A DNA stretch of 64,000 bases from Chryseobacterium cupriresistens (GCF_046614675.1 NZ_JBKKJT010000003.1:702217-766216), one strand, 5' to 3'; shown: positions 23,754-33,504, counted from the first letter of the stretch. Translations and numbers: made by a program. The notes: generated by a model not told the origin, from the sequence alone.

Positions 23754-26057
23754 ATGCAAACTCACATTCTTGGCTATCCGCGTATTGGTAGCAAAAGAGA
23801 ACTCAAAAAAGCCTGCGAGCAGTACTGGTCAGGTAAAATCCTTTTGGAAGAACTTCTGAATACCGGAAGAACTATCTGTAACCAAAACTGGAATATCCAG
23901 AAAGAAGCAGGGATAGACCTTATCCCGTGTAATGATTTTTCATACTATGATCAGGTATTGGATATGAGCCTTGTCGTAGGTGCTATTCCAACACGGTATC
24001 ATGAAGTGGTGCTTAAAAAAAACAATACTGAGCTGGATCTTTATTTTGCAATGGCAAGAGGATATCAGAAAGACGGATTGGATATCACTGCCATGGAAAT
24101 GACCAAGTGGTTCGATACCAACTATCACTACATCGTTCCGGAATTTTATAAAAATCAACAGTTTAAGCTCAGTTCAGATAAGATTTTCAATGAATTTGCC
24201 GGAGCAAAACAAGCGGGAATCAATGCAAAACCGGTGATTATCGGACTGGTTTCTTATCTGTTATTAGGAAAAGAAAAAGAAGAGGGATTTGATAAGCTGA
24301 ATTTGGCAGTAAATCTTCTTCCAGTCTATACCGAGATTTTAACCAAACTTCAGGATCAGGGTGCGGAATGGATTCAGTTTGATGAACCTTTTCTGGCGTT
24401 GGATTTAACAGAAAAAGCCAAAGAAACTTACCTTTCTGTGTATGCTGAAATCAGAAAACGTTTTCCGAAACTGAAATTTATCGTTGCCACTTATTTTGAC
24501 GGATTAAAAGATAATGCATCAATTGCTGTTTCCCTTCCGGTGAATACATTGCATGTTGATCTGGTTAGAAATCCTGAGCAGCTGGATGATATTCTGAATG
24601 TTATTCCGGACAGTTTAAACCTTTCATTAGGACTGGTTGACGGTAGAAATATCTGGAAAAATGATTATGAAAAATCCTTGTCTTTCATCAGAAAAGCGGT
24701 TGAAAAATTAGGATCTGAAAGAATTTTCATTGCACCATCATGTTCATTGCTTCATTCACCCTGTGACCTGGATTTTGAAACCAGTCTTAACCCGGAAATT
24801 AAAAACTGGCTGGCTTTTGCAAAACAAAAAGTAAAGGAAGTCGTAACGCTTAAACAACTGGCTTCCGGAACGGAAAATGAACAGATTTTTGAAGCATTTG
24901 AAGAAAATAAAAAAGCAATTGAGAGTAGAACAACTTCTTCTCTTATCCATAATGATCAGGTAAAACAAAGAGCCGATGCTGTTACAGAAAAAGATGCTCA
25001 GAGAATAAACACCTTCAAAATCCGTAAAAAAGAGCAACAGGAAGTATTGCAGCTTCCTTTGTTCCCCACCACTACGATCGGATCATTCCCGCAAACCGCA
25101 GAAGTGAGAAGCTGGAGAGCAAAATTCAAAAAAGGAGAACTTACTGCGGAACAATATGATATCTTACTGAAAGAGGAAACGCAGAGAACAATCCGCTGGC
25201 AGGAAGACATCGGAATTGATGTATTGGTTCATGGAGAATTTGAACGAAACGACATGGTGGAATATTTCGGAGAACAGCTGGAAGGATTTGTATTCACCCA
25301 AAACGGTTGGGTACAAAGTTACGGAAGCCGTTGTGTAAAACCCCCTGTGATCTTCGGTGATGTTTCCCGCCCGACTCCGATGACGGTGTACTGGTCTCAA
25401 TATGCCCAATCTCAGACTGAAAAATGGGTAAAAGGAATGTTGACAGGTCCGGTTACGATTTTACAGTGGTCTTTTGTACGTGATGATCAGCCTCGTTCAG
25501 AAACTTGTAAGCAGATTGCTTTGGCAATCCGTGATGAGGTAGTGGACCTGGAAAAAGCAGGAATCAGAATTATTCAGATTGATGAGCCTGCCATCAGAGA
25601 AGGTCTTCCATTAAGAAAAACAGACTGGCAGAACTATTTGAAATGGGCAGTAGAAGCTTTCAGAATTTCAGCAAGCGGAGTAGAAGATGCTACCCAGATC
25701 CATACACATATGTGTTATTCCGAATTCAATGATATTATTGAAAACATTGCCGATATGGATGCAGACGTCATTACCATAGAATGCTCACGGTCTCAGATGG
25801 AACTGCTGAATGCTTTTGCAGATTTCAAATATCCGAATGAAATTGGTCCTGGAGTATACGATATTCACTCACCAAGAGTTCCGTCAAAAGAAGAAATGAC
25901 TGAGCTGCTGAGAAAGGCTCAGAATGTCATTCCTGCCAATCAGCTCTGGGTAAATCCGGATTGCGGACTAAAGACAAGACACTGGGAAGAAACCGAAAAA
26001 GCTTTAATCGCAATGGTGGCTGCTGCCAAAGAAGCTTCAGTAGAATATGCACTTTAG
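23754..26057 (+). CDS. metE: Cobalamin-independent methionine synthase
   Basis: A 767-aa double TIM-barrel enzyme that transfers methyl from 5-methyltetrahydropteroyltriglutamate to homocysteine. N-terminal signature THILGYPRIGSKRELKKA, the folate/homocysteine core FPTTTIGSFPQT, the zinc ligands HTHMCYSEF (His, Cys) and NPDCGLKTR (Cys), and DVITIECSRSQMELL are all present, so it should be active. It stands alone under the cobalamin riboswitch. Length is typical. Confidence 0.97.
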   Translation: MQTHILGYPRIGSKRELKKACEQYWSGKILLEELLNTGRTICNQNWNIQKEAGIDLIPCNDFSYYDQVLDMSLVVGAIPTRYHEVVLKKNNTELDLYFAMARGYQKDGLDITAMEMTKWFDTNYHYIVPEFYKNQQFKLSSDKIFNEFAGAKQAGINAKPVIIGLVSYLLLGKEKEEGFDKLNLAVNLLPVYTEILTKLQDQGAEWIQFDEPFLALDLTEKAKETYLSVYAEIRKRFPKLKFIVATYFDGLKDNASIAVSLPVNTLHVDLVRNPEQLDDILNVIPDSLNLSLGLVDGRNIWKNDYEKSLSFIRKAVEKLGSERIFIAPSCSLLHSPCDLDFETSLNPEIKNWLAFAKQKVKEVVTLKQLASGTENEQIFEAFEENKKAIESRTTSSLIHNDQVKQRADAVTEKDAQRINTFKIRKKEQQEVLQLPLFPTTTIGSFPQTAEVRSWRAKFKKGELTAEQYDILLKEETQRTIRWQEDIGIDVLVHGEFERNDMVEYFGEQLEGFVFTQNGWVQSYGSRCVKPPVIFGDVSRPTPMTVYWSQYAQSQTEKWVKGMLTGPVTILQWSFVRDDQPRSETCKQIALAIRDEVVDLEKAGIRIIQIDEPAIREGLPLRKTDWQNYLKWAVEAFRISASGVEDATQIHTHMCYSEFNDIIENIADMDADVITIECSRSQMELLNAFADFKYPNEIGPGVYDIHSPRVPSKEEMTELLRKAQNVIPANQLWVNPDCGLKTRHWEETEKALIAMVAAAKEASVEYAL

Positions 26058-26089
26058 AAAACTTTTACAATAATTAGATTCAATAATTA

Positions 26090-26120
26090 AGATCGTGTTA
26101 TGATTTTCATGGCACGATCT
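26090..26120 (+). terminator. Possible terminator after metE
   Basis: AGATCGTG (090-097) pairs with CACGATCT (113-120) across a 15-nt loop; the downstream GTTATTTTG is only moderately T-rich. Confidence 0.45.
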
Positions 26121-26319
26121 GTTATTTTGAATAAAATAATTAAAATATAAAATCTGTTTAAGCTTTTATATCCTCAAAGACAAAAAAAGATGTGATATTT
26201 TTAAACTATTAAAATTTTTGAAGAATAAAGTAGTTGAAAATCGTTCTGATTTAAAGTGTAAACAAACTTGTCTTCATAATCTTAACACCTAATAGGATCT
26301 TAATGGTTCAAAATCTAAG

Positions 26320-27117
26320 TTATTTTGCCTGTAAAGCAGTTGGCGGATAGCCGAATTGTTTTTTAAAGGCAAATGAGAAATGGGATAAATTTTCAAATCC
26401 AAGATCCAGATAAATATCAGAAACGGACTTTCCTTTTTGGCTTAGCAGAAAATGAGCTTCCTTTAATCTTCGAAGCTGCAGCCATTGTCTTGGAGGGATT
26501 CCGAATATCTTTTGAAAATCCCTTTTAAATGCAGATAAACTGCGCCCCGTTAAATAAGCAAAACGCTCTACATTAACATTGAAGTGAAAGTTTTTATTCA
26601 TAAAAGCTTCAATATCTATTTTATAAGGCTCGGAAAAATCAAACAGAATATCCTTAAGATCCGGATCGTAATTCAACAGTAAAAGGAGAGCTTCTTTTTG
26701 TTTAAGCCTCAGGATTTCTTCGGAAGCAGGAAGATCTTCATACGGTAATAATGAGTACATAAAAGAATGTAATGCCTTTTGCTCTGGTTTTATATAGGCC
26801 TGAACATTGTCCTTTTTTTCTGCCTGATACCCATATTCTCGGCTGAAATCATGAAGCATGGCATCGTCAAAATAGATGGATATAGTTCTGATTTCCCCGT
26901 TTTTGGGTGGATATTTTGCAAATTTTAATAAATGGTTTTTTCTGGCAGAATAGAGTTCTCCTTCTTTAAATATCGTTTTTGTGATGCCATCATTAAGTTC
27001 CATTTCCCCGGAAAGTACCAGGCCGAGGCTGTGAATTCGTGCAAATTGTTCTCCTTCCCTGAATTCTGAAAAGTGACAGGAATAATTGATGGGAAAAGGA
27101 ATATTATTTTCGCTCAT
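26320..27117 (-). CDS. AraC-family transcriptional regulator
   Basis: A 265-aa protein with an N-terminal cupin-like sensor (about 1-130) and a C-terminal double helix-turn-helix (NVERFAYLTGRSLSAFKRDFQKIFGIPPRQWLQLRRLKEAHFLL, then VSDIYLDLGFENLSHFSFAFKKQFGYPPTAL). It lies downstream of the aldehyde dehydrogenase gene on the same strand with 115 bp between them and may regulate it. The ligand is unknown. Confidence 0.93.
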   Translation of the reverse strand: MSENNIPFPINYSCHFSEFREGEQFARIHSLGLVLSGEMELNDGITKTIFKEGELYSARKNHLLKFAKYPPKNGEIRTISIYFDDAMLHDFSREYGYQAEKKDNVQAYIKPEQKALHSFMYSLLPYEDLPASEEILRLKQKEALLLLLNYDPDLKDILFDFSEPYKIDIEAFMNKNFHFNVNVERFAYLTGRSLSAFKRDFQKIFGIPPRQWLQLRRLKEAHFLLSQKGKSVSDIYLDLGFENLSHFSFAFKKQFGYPPTALQAK

Positions 27118-27232
27118 AGCTCAGAAAGTTGTTTCTTGATCAATTCTTATTCAAACTTACAAAACTTTTAAGGATCATAGAATCTCCACAGCAAAGCAAT
27201 TCTGAGAATATTTTTGCTGTGAAGAGATCATA

Positions 27233-28648
27233 TTAAGCCAGAATCGTTTTGGGTTCCAGGTAAGCTTCCAGTCCGAATACACCAAACTCACGCCCAATAC
27301 CGCTTTGCTTGAAACCACCGAAAGGAGCGTATGGATCGTGGGCAAACCCGTTAATACAGATTCTTCCGGCATCAATCTGTGCAGCTACACGTTCCGCATG
27401 TTCATGATTATCAGAACTGATATAAGCAGCAAGACCATAAGTAGTGTCATTGGCAATGGCAATTGCTTCTTCCTCATCAGCATAAGGAATAATAGACAGT
27501 ACAGGCCCGAAAATCTCTTCCTGCGCGATACGCATATCATTACGGACATTGGTAAAGATGGTTGCTTTTACAAAATTACCGCTTTCAAGACCTTCCGGTT
27601 TTCCTTCACCACCTGCAAGCAGAACGGCTCCTTCTTCCTGTCCCAGACGGATATAACTTTGTACTCTTTCAAATTGTTTTACACTCACCATAGGTCCTAC
27701 AAGAGTATCTTCTTCAGCAGGATTTCCTACTTTTACCTGTCCGGCTGCTTTTTTAGCCAGTTCATTTACCTCCTCCAGTCTGTTTTGCGGAACCAATAAT
27801 CGGGTAGGGGCGATGCAGGCCTGACCATTATTCATATAAGCCCCGAAAACAGCCATAGGAATTGCTTTTTCAAAATCGGCATCTTCAAGAATGATATTAG
27901 GAGACTTCCCTCCAAGTTCCAGGGTTACCCTTTTCATGGTGTCTACAGCTCCTTTGGCAATCGCTTTTCCTGTAAGTGTAGATCCGGTGAAAGAGATTTT
28001 TGCGATATCAGGATGCTGAGTAATTTCATTTCCAACTACATTTCCTAATCCGTTGACGATATTGAAAACTCCTTCCGGAAGGCCGGCTTCGTGGAAACAT
28101 TCAGTAAGCAGCTGGGTTTGTGCCGCACTCATTTCGCTGGGTTTGATAACAGCGGTACACCCGGCAGCAATGGCAGTGGCAAGTTTATTACAGATAAAGC
28201 TGTTGCTGGCATTCCATGGGGTAATGATTCCAACTACACCTAAAGATTCAAAACGTACTTTGGAATGTCCCACCGTTCTTTCGAAATCATAAGATTCCAA
28301 AGTATTGATGGTGGCTGTAAAGGCAGAGACTGCATTTTGGACACTCATTCTGCTGAACTGTAAAGTTCCTCCATATTCATTCACCATAACAGCAACCAAC
28401 TCATCTTCTCTTTTGCTTACAGCATCGTGCAGTTTTCTGAGAAAATGGATCCTTTCTTCCTTTGTTGTTTTTGAAAAAGTTGTAAAAGCTTTCTTTGCTG
28501 CTGCAATGGCCATTCTGGTATCTTCTTCATTTCCCAGAACCACTTCTCCGGTTTTTTGGTTAGTAACGGGATTGATAAGATCAAAAGTTTCTGTTCCTCT
28601 TGGCGTAACAAATTCGCCGTTGATGTAAATTTTATTAATCTGATTCAT
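27233..28648 (-). CDS. NAD(P)-dependent aldehyde dehydrogenase
   Basis: A 471-aa ALDH-superfamily enzyme. Cofactor segment ITPWNASNSFICNKLATAIAAGCTAVIKPSE, Rossmann glycine ISFTGSTLTGKAI, general base Glu in LELGGKSPN and catalytic Cys in NNGQACIAPTR are present. The start at 28648 (MNQINKIYINGEFV) is chosen; an ATG 35 codons upstream would add a basic tail unlike the family. Substrate is not evident. Confidence 0.92.
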   Translation of the reverse strand: MNQINKIYINGEFVTPRGTETFDLINPVTNQKTGEVVLGNEEDTRMAIAAAKKAFTTFSKTTKEERIHFLRKLHDAVSKREDELVAVMVNEYGGTLQFSRMSVQNAVSAFTATINTLESYDFERTVGHSKVRFESLGVVGIITPWNASNSFICNKLATAIAAGCTAVIKPSEMSAAQTQLLTECFHEAGLPEGVFNIVNGLGNVVGNEITQHPDIAKISFTGSTLTGKAIAKGAVDTMKRVTLELGGKSPNIILEDADFEKAIPMAVFGAYMNNGQACIAPTRLLVPQNRLEEVNELAKKAAGQVKVGNPAEEDTLVGPMVSVKQFERVQSYIRLGQEEGAVLLAGGEGKPEGLESGNFVKATIFTNVRNDMRIAQEEIFGPVLSIIPYADEEEAIAIANDTTYGLAAYISSDNHEHAERVAAQIDAGRICINGFAHDPYAPFGGFKQSGIGREFGVFGLEAYLEPKTILA

Positions 28649-29143
28649 TTTTGATGATTTTAATACCACAAATTTCGGCAGAAACGAAAAAGAGAGGTTT
28701 GTTGTAAAGCTCAATTTTTCTTTGTTGTATGGTCCATTGTAAAGCTTGTTCATTTTATTTTTGAATTTATCCGTAAAAAGTTCCGTTCTCCAATAAAATT
28801 GACTACTTTTATCATAACCAAGTAAATAAAACGTTTTGAGAACAACTCTTAAACTTATTTTCGCTTAGTATCAGTCTCAGTAACCACAGGCTGATCGTTC
28901 TTTCGTTTGGGTAATTCTGCCCGAACAGGTTTTTATTTCATCCTATTATTTGTCGTATTCACTGTTAAAGGTGACTTTATCTCTGCTATTCCGGCTTTGA
29001 CCAATGCTATTGATCAAAACTTTACTACATAGAGAAACTATAGCTTACCTCATCTTTGAATTATACTACAGAGGTATACCTTTCTGTAATGCGTGAATAA
29101 TATGGAAAAAATCCAAAAAGAATATTAAGCACGATTATAAGTA
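28649..29143. other. Intergenic region between the ALDH and DUF1062 genes
   Basis: A region of about 495 bp. It holds a palindrome AAAACGTTTT at 28828-28837 and a short hydrophobic ORF at 28907-29032 listed separately. No promoter could be assigned with confidence. Confidence 0.5.
28907..29032 (+). CDS. Doubtful 41-codon ORF with one hydrophobic segment
   Basis: The frame from a TTG at 28907 to TAG encodes a hydrophobic stretch (GFYFILLFVVFTVKG) followed by DFISAIPALTNAIDQNFTT. The composition is protein-like and unlike random AT-rich sequence, but there is no ATG and no match that I know. It may be the remnant of a membrane-protein gene, a small membrane peptide or chance. Confidence 0.2.
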   Translation: MGNSARTGFYFILLFVVFTVKGDFISAIPALTNAIDQNFTT

Positions 29144-29779
29144 ATGAATGCCCAATATATCTGGGAGGTAAAAGCGAAAAATACTCCCTTACTCAAAAAG
29201 AAATGCAATCAATGTAGCAGCGACAGATTTCAATGCAGTGATAAATTCAGACTGAATGCCCAGAAAAAGAATATTGATATATGGCTGATTTACCGGTGTG
29301 TAAAATGCAGCAATACCTATAATATGACCGTATTTTCAAGAATCAGAACAGAATCAATCAGTAAAGAAATATTCCGTAAATTCTCAGAAAACCATGCCGA
29401 AACTGCCTGGCAATACGCTTTCTCACAGGAAATAAGAAGAAAAAATAATGTGGAAGCCGACTGGGAAAGTGTGGAATATGAAATTCTATACCCAAATTTT
29501 CCCGTAGAAGATCTTATGAATAGGGAAGATGAGTTCATTTCTTTTCAAATACAGTCTTCTTTTGATTTTAATATGAGAGTCTCAACAGTCATGCGAATCT
29601 GTTTAGGGCTTTCATCATCTAAACTGAACCTCTTGCTTGCTTCAGGTAAGGTTTACTTTAATGAGAAGCCTCTTCAAAAGAAATATAAGTTCAAGAATGG
29701 AGATATTGTTGATATCAACAGGCAGGAGCTGATCAATATTTATCTTATCGGAAAAGAGGATTTTTTCTCAACACAGTAA
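29144..29779 (+). CDS. DUF1062 protein with zinc ribbon and S4-like RNA-binding region
   Basis: A 211-aa protein. Two CxxC pairs (KKCNQCSS near residue 21 and YRCVKCSN near 52) should hold zinc; the stretch between them (FRLNAQKKNIDIWLIYRC) is typical of DUF1062. The C-terminal part (RVSTVMRICLGLSSSKLNLLLASGKVYFNE...KFKNGDIVDI) looks like an S4 domain, which binds structured RNA. The function of DUF1062 is not established; a ribosome- or RNA-linked role is inferred from S4. It is a single gene ending in a strong terminator. Confidence 0.8.
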   Translation: MNAQYIWEVKAKNTPLLKKKCNQCSSDRFQCSDKFRLNAQKKNIDIWLIYRCVKCSNTYNMTVFSRIRTESISKEIFRKFSENHAETAWQYAFSQEIRRKNNVEADWESVEYEILYPNFPVEDLMNREDEFISFQIQSSFDFNMRVSTVMRICLGLSSSKLNLLLASGKVYFNEKPLQKKYKFKNGDIVDINRQELINIYLIGKEDFFSTQ

Positions 29780-29794
29780 ATGATCAATCATTAT

Positions 29795-29828
29795 AAAAGC
29801 CTTCCGGTTGTTGATCGGGAGGCTTTTT
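29795..29828. terminator. Bidirectional terminator
   Basis: AAAAGCCTTCCG (795-806) pairs with CGGGAGGCTTTT across a 9-nt loop, with T or A runs on both sides. It separates the convergent DUF1062 and DoxX genes. Confidence 0.9.
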
Positions 29829-29858
29829 ATTGAGTTCACTTTATGTATTTCATTTGGA

Positions 29859-30260
29859 TTAATCCCACTTATTTTGGGTTGAAACTGCATATTTTCCTGC
29901 GCCGGTAAAGAAAAAGCTTAAGCTTACAAGCATATAGATGACAAGCAGTTCCAAAGCCCAGCCTCCGAATTCATTAAGTTTGAAAATATTAGCTGTTTGC
30001 GCCAGTAGGGTAGCTGTGAAGCAATTGGCAGCAAAGATTAATCCTGCCAGACGAGCCCGAAATCCTATGATCAGCATGACAGGTGCAATAATTTCTCCTG
30101 CAAACACGCCATACGCAAAAAATGGCGGTAAGCCATGAATGCTCATCATATCTTCAATAAAACCAACTCCATGGATCACTTTACTGATTCCATAAACCGA
30201 CATTGGAAATGCAATTGCTATTCTGGTGATCAGTAATCCTGAATCAATGTTCTTTTTCAT
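29859..30260 (-). CDS. DoxX-family membrane protein
   Basis: A 133-aa protein with four hydrophobic segments. LLITRIAIAFPMSVYGISKVIHGV, FFAYGVFAGEIIAPVMLIIGFRARLAGLIFAANCF and the final WALELLVIYMLVSLSFFFTGAGKYA are DoxX-like. DoxX proteins are linked to thiol or quinone redox handling at the membrane. It lies 14 bp after an outer-membrane protein gene and is the third gene of a Crp-OMP-DoxX run. Confidence 0.87.
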   Translation of the reverse strand: MKKNIDSGLLITRIAIAFPMSVYGISKVIHGVGFIEDMMSIHGLPPFFAYGVFAGEIIAPVMLIIGFRARLAGLIFAANCFTATLLAQTANIFKLNEFGGWALELLVIYMLVSLSFFFTGAGKYAVSTQNKWD

Positions 30261-30274
30261 TTCTTATAAATTAT

Positions 30275-30895
30275 TTAAAAGTTATATTTTACAAATGCCC
30301 CGATATTTTCCAGGGTCTTTTTTCCGTTATTAAACTGGTCGAAATTGGAAGCCAGCCCGTACATCATTTTATCCTTTTTCAGGCCCAGTCTGATAAACTG
30401 CAGCCCTCTGGGATATCCACTATTATCGAGGTTTCCAATAGCGAGTACACTGAAGTATCCTTTGAAATTTTCTGTCAGATAAGGGGTGTATTCAAATGAT
30501 ACAGACTGTTCCAGAGAAAATCCTTTCTGATACGTAGTTCCTATAGAGTAGGAAAGTGAATAGGAGGACTGGATGATTTTATATTGCAGATAAATACTGA
30601 AAAATGCGCCGGGATTTTTCATTCCCAATGCCGCATTGGCACTAAGTCTTTTGGTAAGATTATACGAGAGGGTATTTCTGATGAAGAATATGTTTTCTTT
30701 ATCTTTGGTATATTCTGTATCAAATAGGGTAAGATTGTTCAGTTTCAACCGTTCATTCAGCTGATAATTGATATTGTGCATATAAGTATAGGAGCGATGT
30801 CCTAAAACAAGATCCGGGGTATAGGAAAGCTGCTGTGCATTCAGGCTCAGGGAAGCTGATACAAGAGCTGTTATAGCGATAATTTTTGCCTTCAT
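30275..30895 (-). CDS. Exported beta-barrel-like protein of unknown function
   Basis: A signal peptide (MKAKIIAITALVSASLSLNAQ) followed by about 185 residues of alternating polar and aromatic strands ending KTLENIGAFVKYNF; the terminal Phe after alternating residues is typical of outer-membrane barrels. I recognise no named family. It lies between a Crp-type regulator gene and a DoxX gene on the same strand, 14 bp before the latter. Confidence 0.72.
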   Translation of the reverse strand: MKAKIIAITALVSASLSLNAQQLSYTPDLVLGHRSYTYMHNINYQLNERLKLNNLTLFDTEYTKDKENIFFIRNTLSYNLTKRLSANAALGMKNPGAFFSIYLQYKIIQSSYSLSYSIGTTYQKGFSLEQSVSFEYTPYLTENFKGYFSVLAIGNLDNSGYPRGLQFIRLGLKKDKMMYGLASNFDQFNNGKKTLENIGAFVKYNF

Positions 30896-30960
30896 ATTTC
30901 ACTCATTAAATTTCTGTGAGCAAAATTATTCAGGCCGGAACGGAATAAACTTAAGAAATC

Positions 30961-31563
30961 TTAAGAAACGTCAGACAGGTGTTTTTTTCTCAGATAGCTC
31001 AGATATTCTACGGTGATTCCGAGGTAGGAAGCGATCATGTATTGAGGAAAACGCTGTTCGATATTACGGTAAGCAGTGATAAATGTGCGGTATTTGGTAT
31101 AAGCATCAACGCGGGAATGTTCAAAGGTTCTTTCCTGTAACGTAACATAGGCACTCTGCATCTTCAGACGCCAGAACTCTGAGACAGCCGGAACTTCTTT
31201 GTACAATGATTCCAGATTATTTTTACTGATCTGTATGATGGTGGTATCTTCATTAGCCTGAATAAACATTCTTGAAGGCAGTTCGCTAAGATAGCTGTAA
31301 AGATCATTCACCCACCAGTTTTCAATACCCAGCTGAGTGGTATTTTCTTTTCCTTTTTCATCAATATGGTACGCATAGAGGCTGCCCTGTGCAATGAAAC
31401 GCATATGTCTGGAAACCTGTCCTTCGCGAAGCAGATAATCTTTCTTTTTAAGTTGTATAATCTCTAATTTGGAATTAATGCAGTCAATATCTTTATCTTC
31501 TAAAAAAACGATTTCTCGAAAGTGTTCTATAAGTTGTAAAACTATTGTATCTGTATCCATCAT
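30961..31563 (-). CDS. Crp/Fnr-family transcriptional regulator
   Basis: A cyclic-nucleotide-binding-like beta-roll (LREGQVSRHMRFIAQGSLYAYHIDEKGKENTTQLGIENWWVNDLYSYLSELPSRMFIQANEDTTI) precedes a helical part and a weak winged helix near ASYLGITVEYLSYLRKKHL. Such regulators are common in Bacteroidota and most do not bind cAMP. The adjacent ATGs at 31563 and 31560 are both better starts than the one at 31584. It heads the three-gene group with the OMP and DoxX genes. Confidence 0.88.
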   Translation of the reverse strand: MMDTDTIVLQLIEHFREIVFLEDKDIDCINSKLEIIQLKKKDYLLREGQVSRHMRFIAQGSLYAYHIDEKGKENTTQLGIENWWVNDLYSYLSELPSRMFIQANEDTTIIQISKNNLESLYKEVPAVSEFWRLKMQSAYVTLQERTFEHSRVDAYTKYRTFITAYRNIEQRFPQYMIASYLGITVEYLSYLRKKHLSDVS

Positions 31564-31636
31564 TAGATTTTGTACTATAGGCACAAATTTACGTAAATAT
31601 TAAATTACGGGATTAAGATGAAACAATTATACATAA

Positions 31637-31671
31637 GAAGACCACAATTTATTGTGTAAATTGTGGTCTTC
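31637..31671 (-). terminator. Perfect 14-bp hairpin between two minus-strand genes
   Basis: GAAGACCACAATTT (637-650) pairs without mismatch with AAATTGTGGTCTTC (658-671) over a 7-nt loop. It lies 20 bp beyond the stop of the gene at 31692-32105 and probably ends its transcript, though the T tract on the minus strand is short. Confidence 0.6.
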
Positions 31672-31691
31672 TACAACTAAGAACTATTTAA

Positions 31692-32105
31692 CTACGATTC
31701 TGTTTTCAAATAACCATAATGCAAAGCTGTATCTTTTCCGAATAGACTTGAGAAAATATTCTGAAACTCATGGATATACTTACATTTTATAGCATTCCCA
31801 TATATTTTAAGCCCTTCCATTATTTTTCTGGAACTCAAGTCTATATCATATTTTATAAAAGCTTCCGGTCTTTCATACCGTATACTCTGATCTGAACTGT
31901 CCGTTCGTGAAAAGCCGAGCTTTTCAAGCCATTCTTCCGTTATTTTAATCGGTTTAATGGATGCTGCCGGGACCGAAATACTTTGAATATCATTTTCAAT
32001 TTTAACAAAATAAGCCTGTTCGACATTTTGAAAGATCTCTGTAATGGTATAAATCTGATTTTTATACTCAACCAAGTTCTTGATTTTTAGATCTGCTACG
32101 TTCAT
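31692..32105 (-). CDS. Small Bacteroidota protein of unknown function
   Basis: A 137-aa protein. IKITEEWLEKLGF in the middle and IKCKYIHEFQNIFSSLFGKD at the end are variants of the TEEWL...GF and KYVHQLQNLYFALTG motifs of a widespread but uncharacterised family of small Bacteroidota proteins, many of them in phage or accessory regions. No catalytic residues are apparent. Confidence 0.7.
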   Translation of the reverse strand: MNVADLKIKNLVEYKNQIYTITEIFQNVEQAYFVKIENDIQSISVPAASIKPIKITEEWLEKLGFSRTDSSDQSIRYERPEAFIKYDIDLSSRKIMEGLKIYGNAIKCKYIHEFQNIFSSLFGKDTALHYGYLKTES

Positions 32106-32301
32106 AATATTTTGATTTTAAATGGTGATATGGTAACAAGTAAAATAGCAAATAGTATGCCCGACATTGCGTTGTTAAATCTTGTATTGAATGAGATTAG
32201 GTTAAATTTTTGATATAAAAAATTAATAATACGTTAAAATAGTACACTATACGTGAATTATCACATAATCATGAAGTACCGGATGTGGTATCTATGTGGT
32301 A

Positions 32302-33504
32302 TTAGTTTTTTATTCCCGCTTTTGGATTGGTATTAAAAGTGGTAAGAAGAAGAGCGGTTATAACACTTATCATAAGAACTGCTATGAAAACATCCCATGA
32401 AAAGGCATGAAGCAGATAACCGGTACCGCTTCCCAGAATACTTGAACCAAAATAATAAAAAAGCCAGTAAATAGAAGTGGCTGAAGATTTTCCCCGCCTT
32501 GCATACAATGCAGTCATCTGGCTGGCCATAGTATGAGCAGCGAAAAATGAAAGGGTGAAAAGCCCGAGTCCGAAAATAAGGATATAAATGTTTTCAGACA
32601 GCAATAAAGCAGCTCCGATAATCATAGTCAGAATGGATGCTTTAAGGATATTATTCATGGGAAACCTCCTTGAAAGACGGCCTACGATCATCGTTCCAAA
32701 GACGCCAAAAATATACATCAGAAAGATAAAAGCAATGATAAAGTGGCTTAATGAAAATGGTTTAGTCTCTAGTCTGAATGTCAGGTAATTATAAACACTC
32801 ACGAAAACACCCATTAATAATGCTGCAGTACAATATAAACGGAGCATGTAAGGATTGGTAAGGAAAAATTTCATCTGTTTTACCTTAAGATGATAATCTG
32901 TTTTCTGAGAATTGAAAAATTTTGATTCCGGAAACAGTTTCCAGAATACAGCACCAAGAATAAAACTTTCTATACCGATCAGAAGAACAGCATTACGCCA
33001 TCCGAATTCCCCTTCAAAAAGAGTCGCCATTATCCTTCCGCTCATTCCACCGATTGTATTTCCGCTAAGATACATACTGATGGCTGCAGGTACTGCCAGA
33101 GCATCCACTTCTTCTGTAAGGTAGGCAAGGGCAACTGCTGAGACGCCTGAAACAACAAATCCTTTCAATACTCCGATAGCAATGAGCAGACTTAAACTTG
33201 GAATCCAGGTAGAAATAATAGTCAGAATGGCAGATGAAATCAGCGAAAAAACCATAAGACTTTTTCTGGAATAGCTGTCTGCTTTAAAAGCAAAAAACAG
33301 TAATCCCAATGCCATACCTATTGTGGATGATGAAACCAGCAGGGAAGTATCACCTACAGACACTCCGAACTGCTCTGCAACTATAGGCAGCATCGGCTGG
33401 AAAAGATAAAGCTGTGCAAAAACCGAAAGTCCTGAAAAAAAAATACAAAGTTTTATATATCGGAAACGTAAGCTTCCCTGAATGGCTTTTTCAGATGAAT
33501 TCAT
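32302..33504 (-). CDS. Major facilitator superfamily transporter (YnfM-like)
   Basis: A 400-aa protein with about twelve hydrophobic segments, starting RFRYIKLCIFFSGLSVFAQLYLFQPMLPIVAEQF, a form typical of YnfM/inner-membrane drug-efflux MFS members. The motif-A-like loop FKADSYSRKSLM is present. The start at 33504 (MNSSEKAIQG) is preferred to an ATG eight codons upstream in a lysine/cysteine-rich stretch. The AraC gene 114 bp upstream on the same strand may control it. Confidence 0.87.
   Translation of the reverse strand: MNSSEKAIQGSLRFRYIKLCIFFSGLSVFAQLYLFQPMLPIVAEQFGVSVGDTSLLVSSSTIGMALGLLFFAFKADSYSRKSLMVFSLISSAILTIISTWIPSLSLLIAIGVLKGFVVSGVSAVALAYLTEEVDALAVPAAISMYLSGNTIGGMSGRIMATLFEGEFGWRNAVLLIGIESFILGAVFWKLFPESKFFNSQKTDYHLKVKQMKFFLTNPYMLRLYCTAALLMGVFVSVYNYLTFRLETKPFSLSHFIIAFIFLMYIFGVFGTMIVGRLSRRFPMNNILKASILTMIIGAALLLSENIYILIFGLGLFTLSFFAAHTMASQMTALYARRGKSSATSIYWLFYYFGSSILGSGTGYLLHAFSWDVFIAVLMISVITALLLTTFNTNPKAGIKN

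Noticed and set aside
27305..27799. 164-codon plus-strand ORF opposite the aldehyde dehydrogenase
   Set aside because: Fully antisense to conserved ALDH motifs; no recognisable domain.
28828..28837. AAAACGTTTT as another LacI operator
   Set aside because: Only the central palindrome is shared; the flanking TAGG and TTAA of the two true copies are missing and no sugar gene follows.
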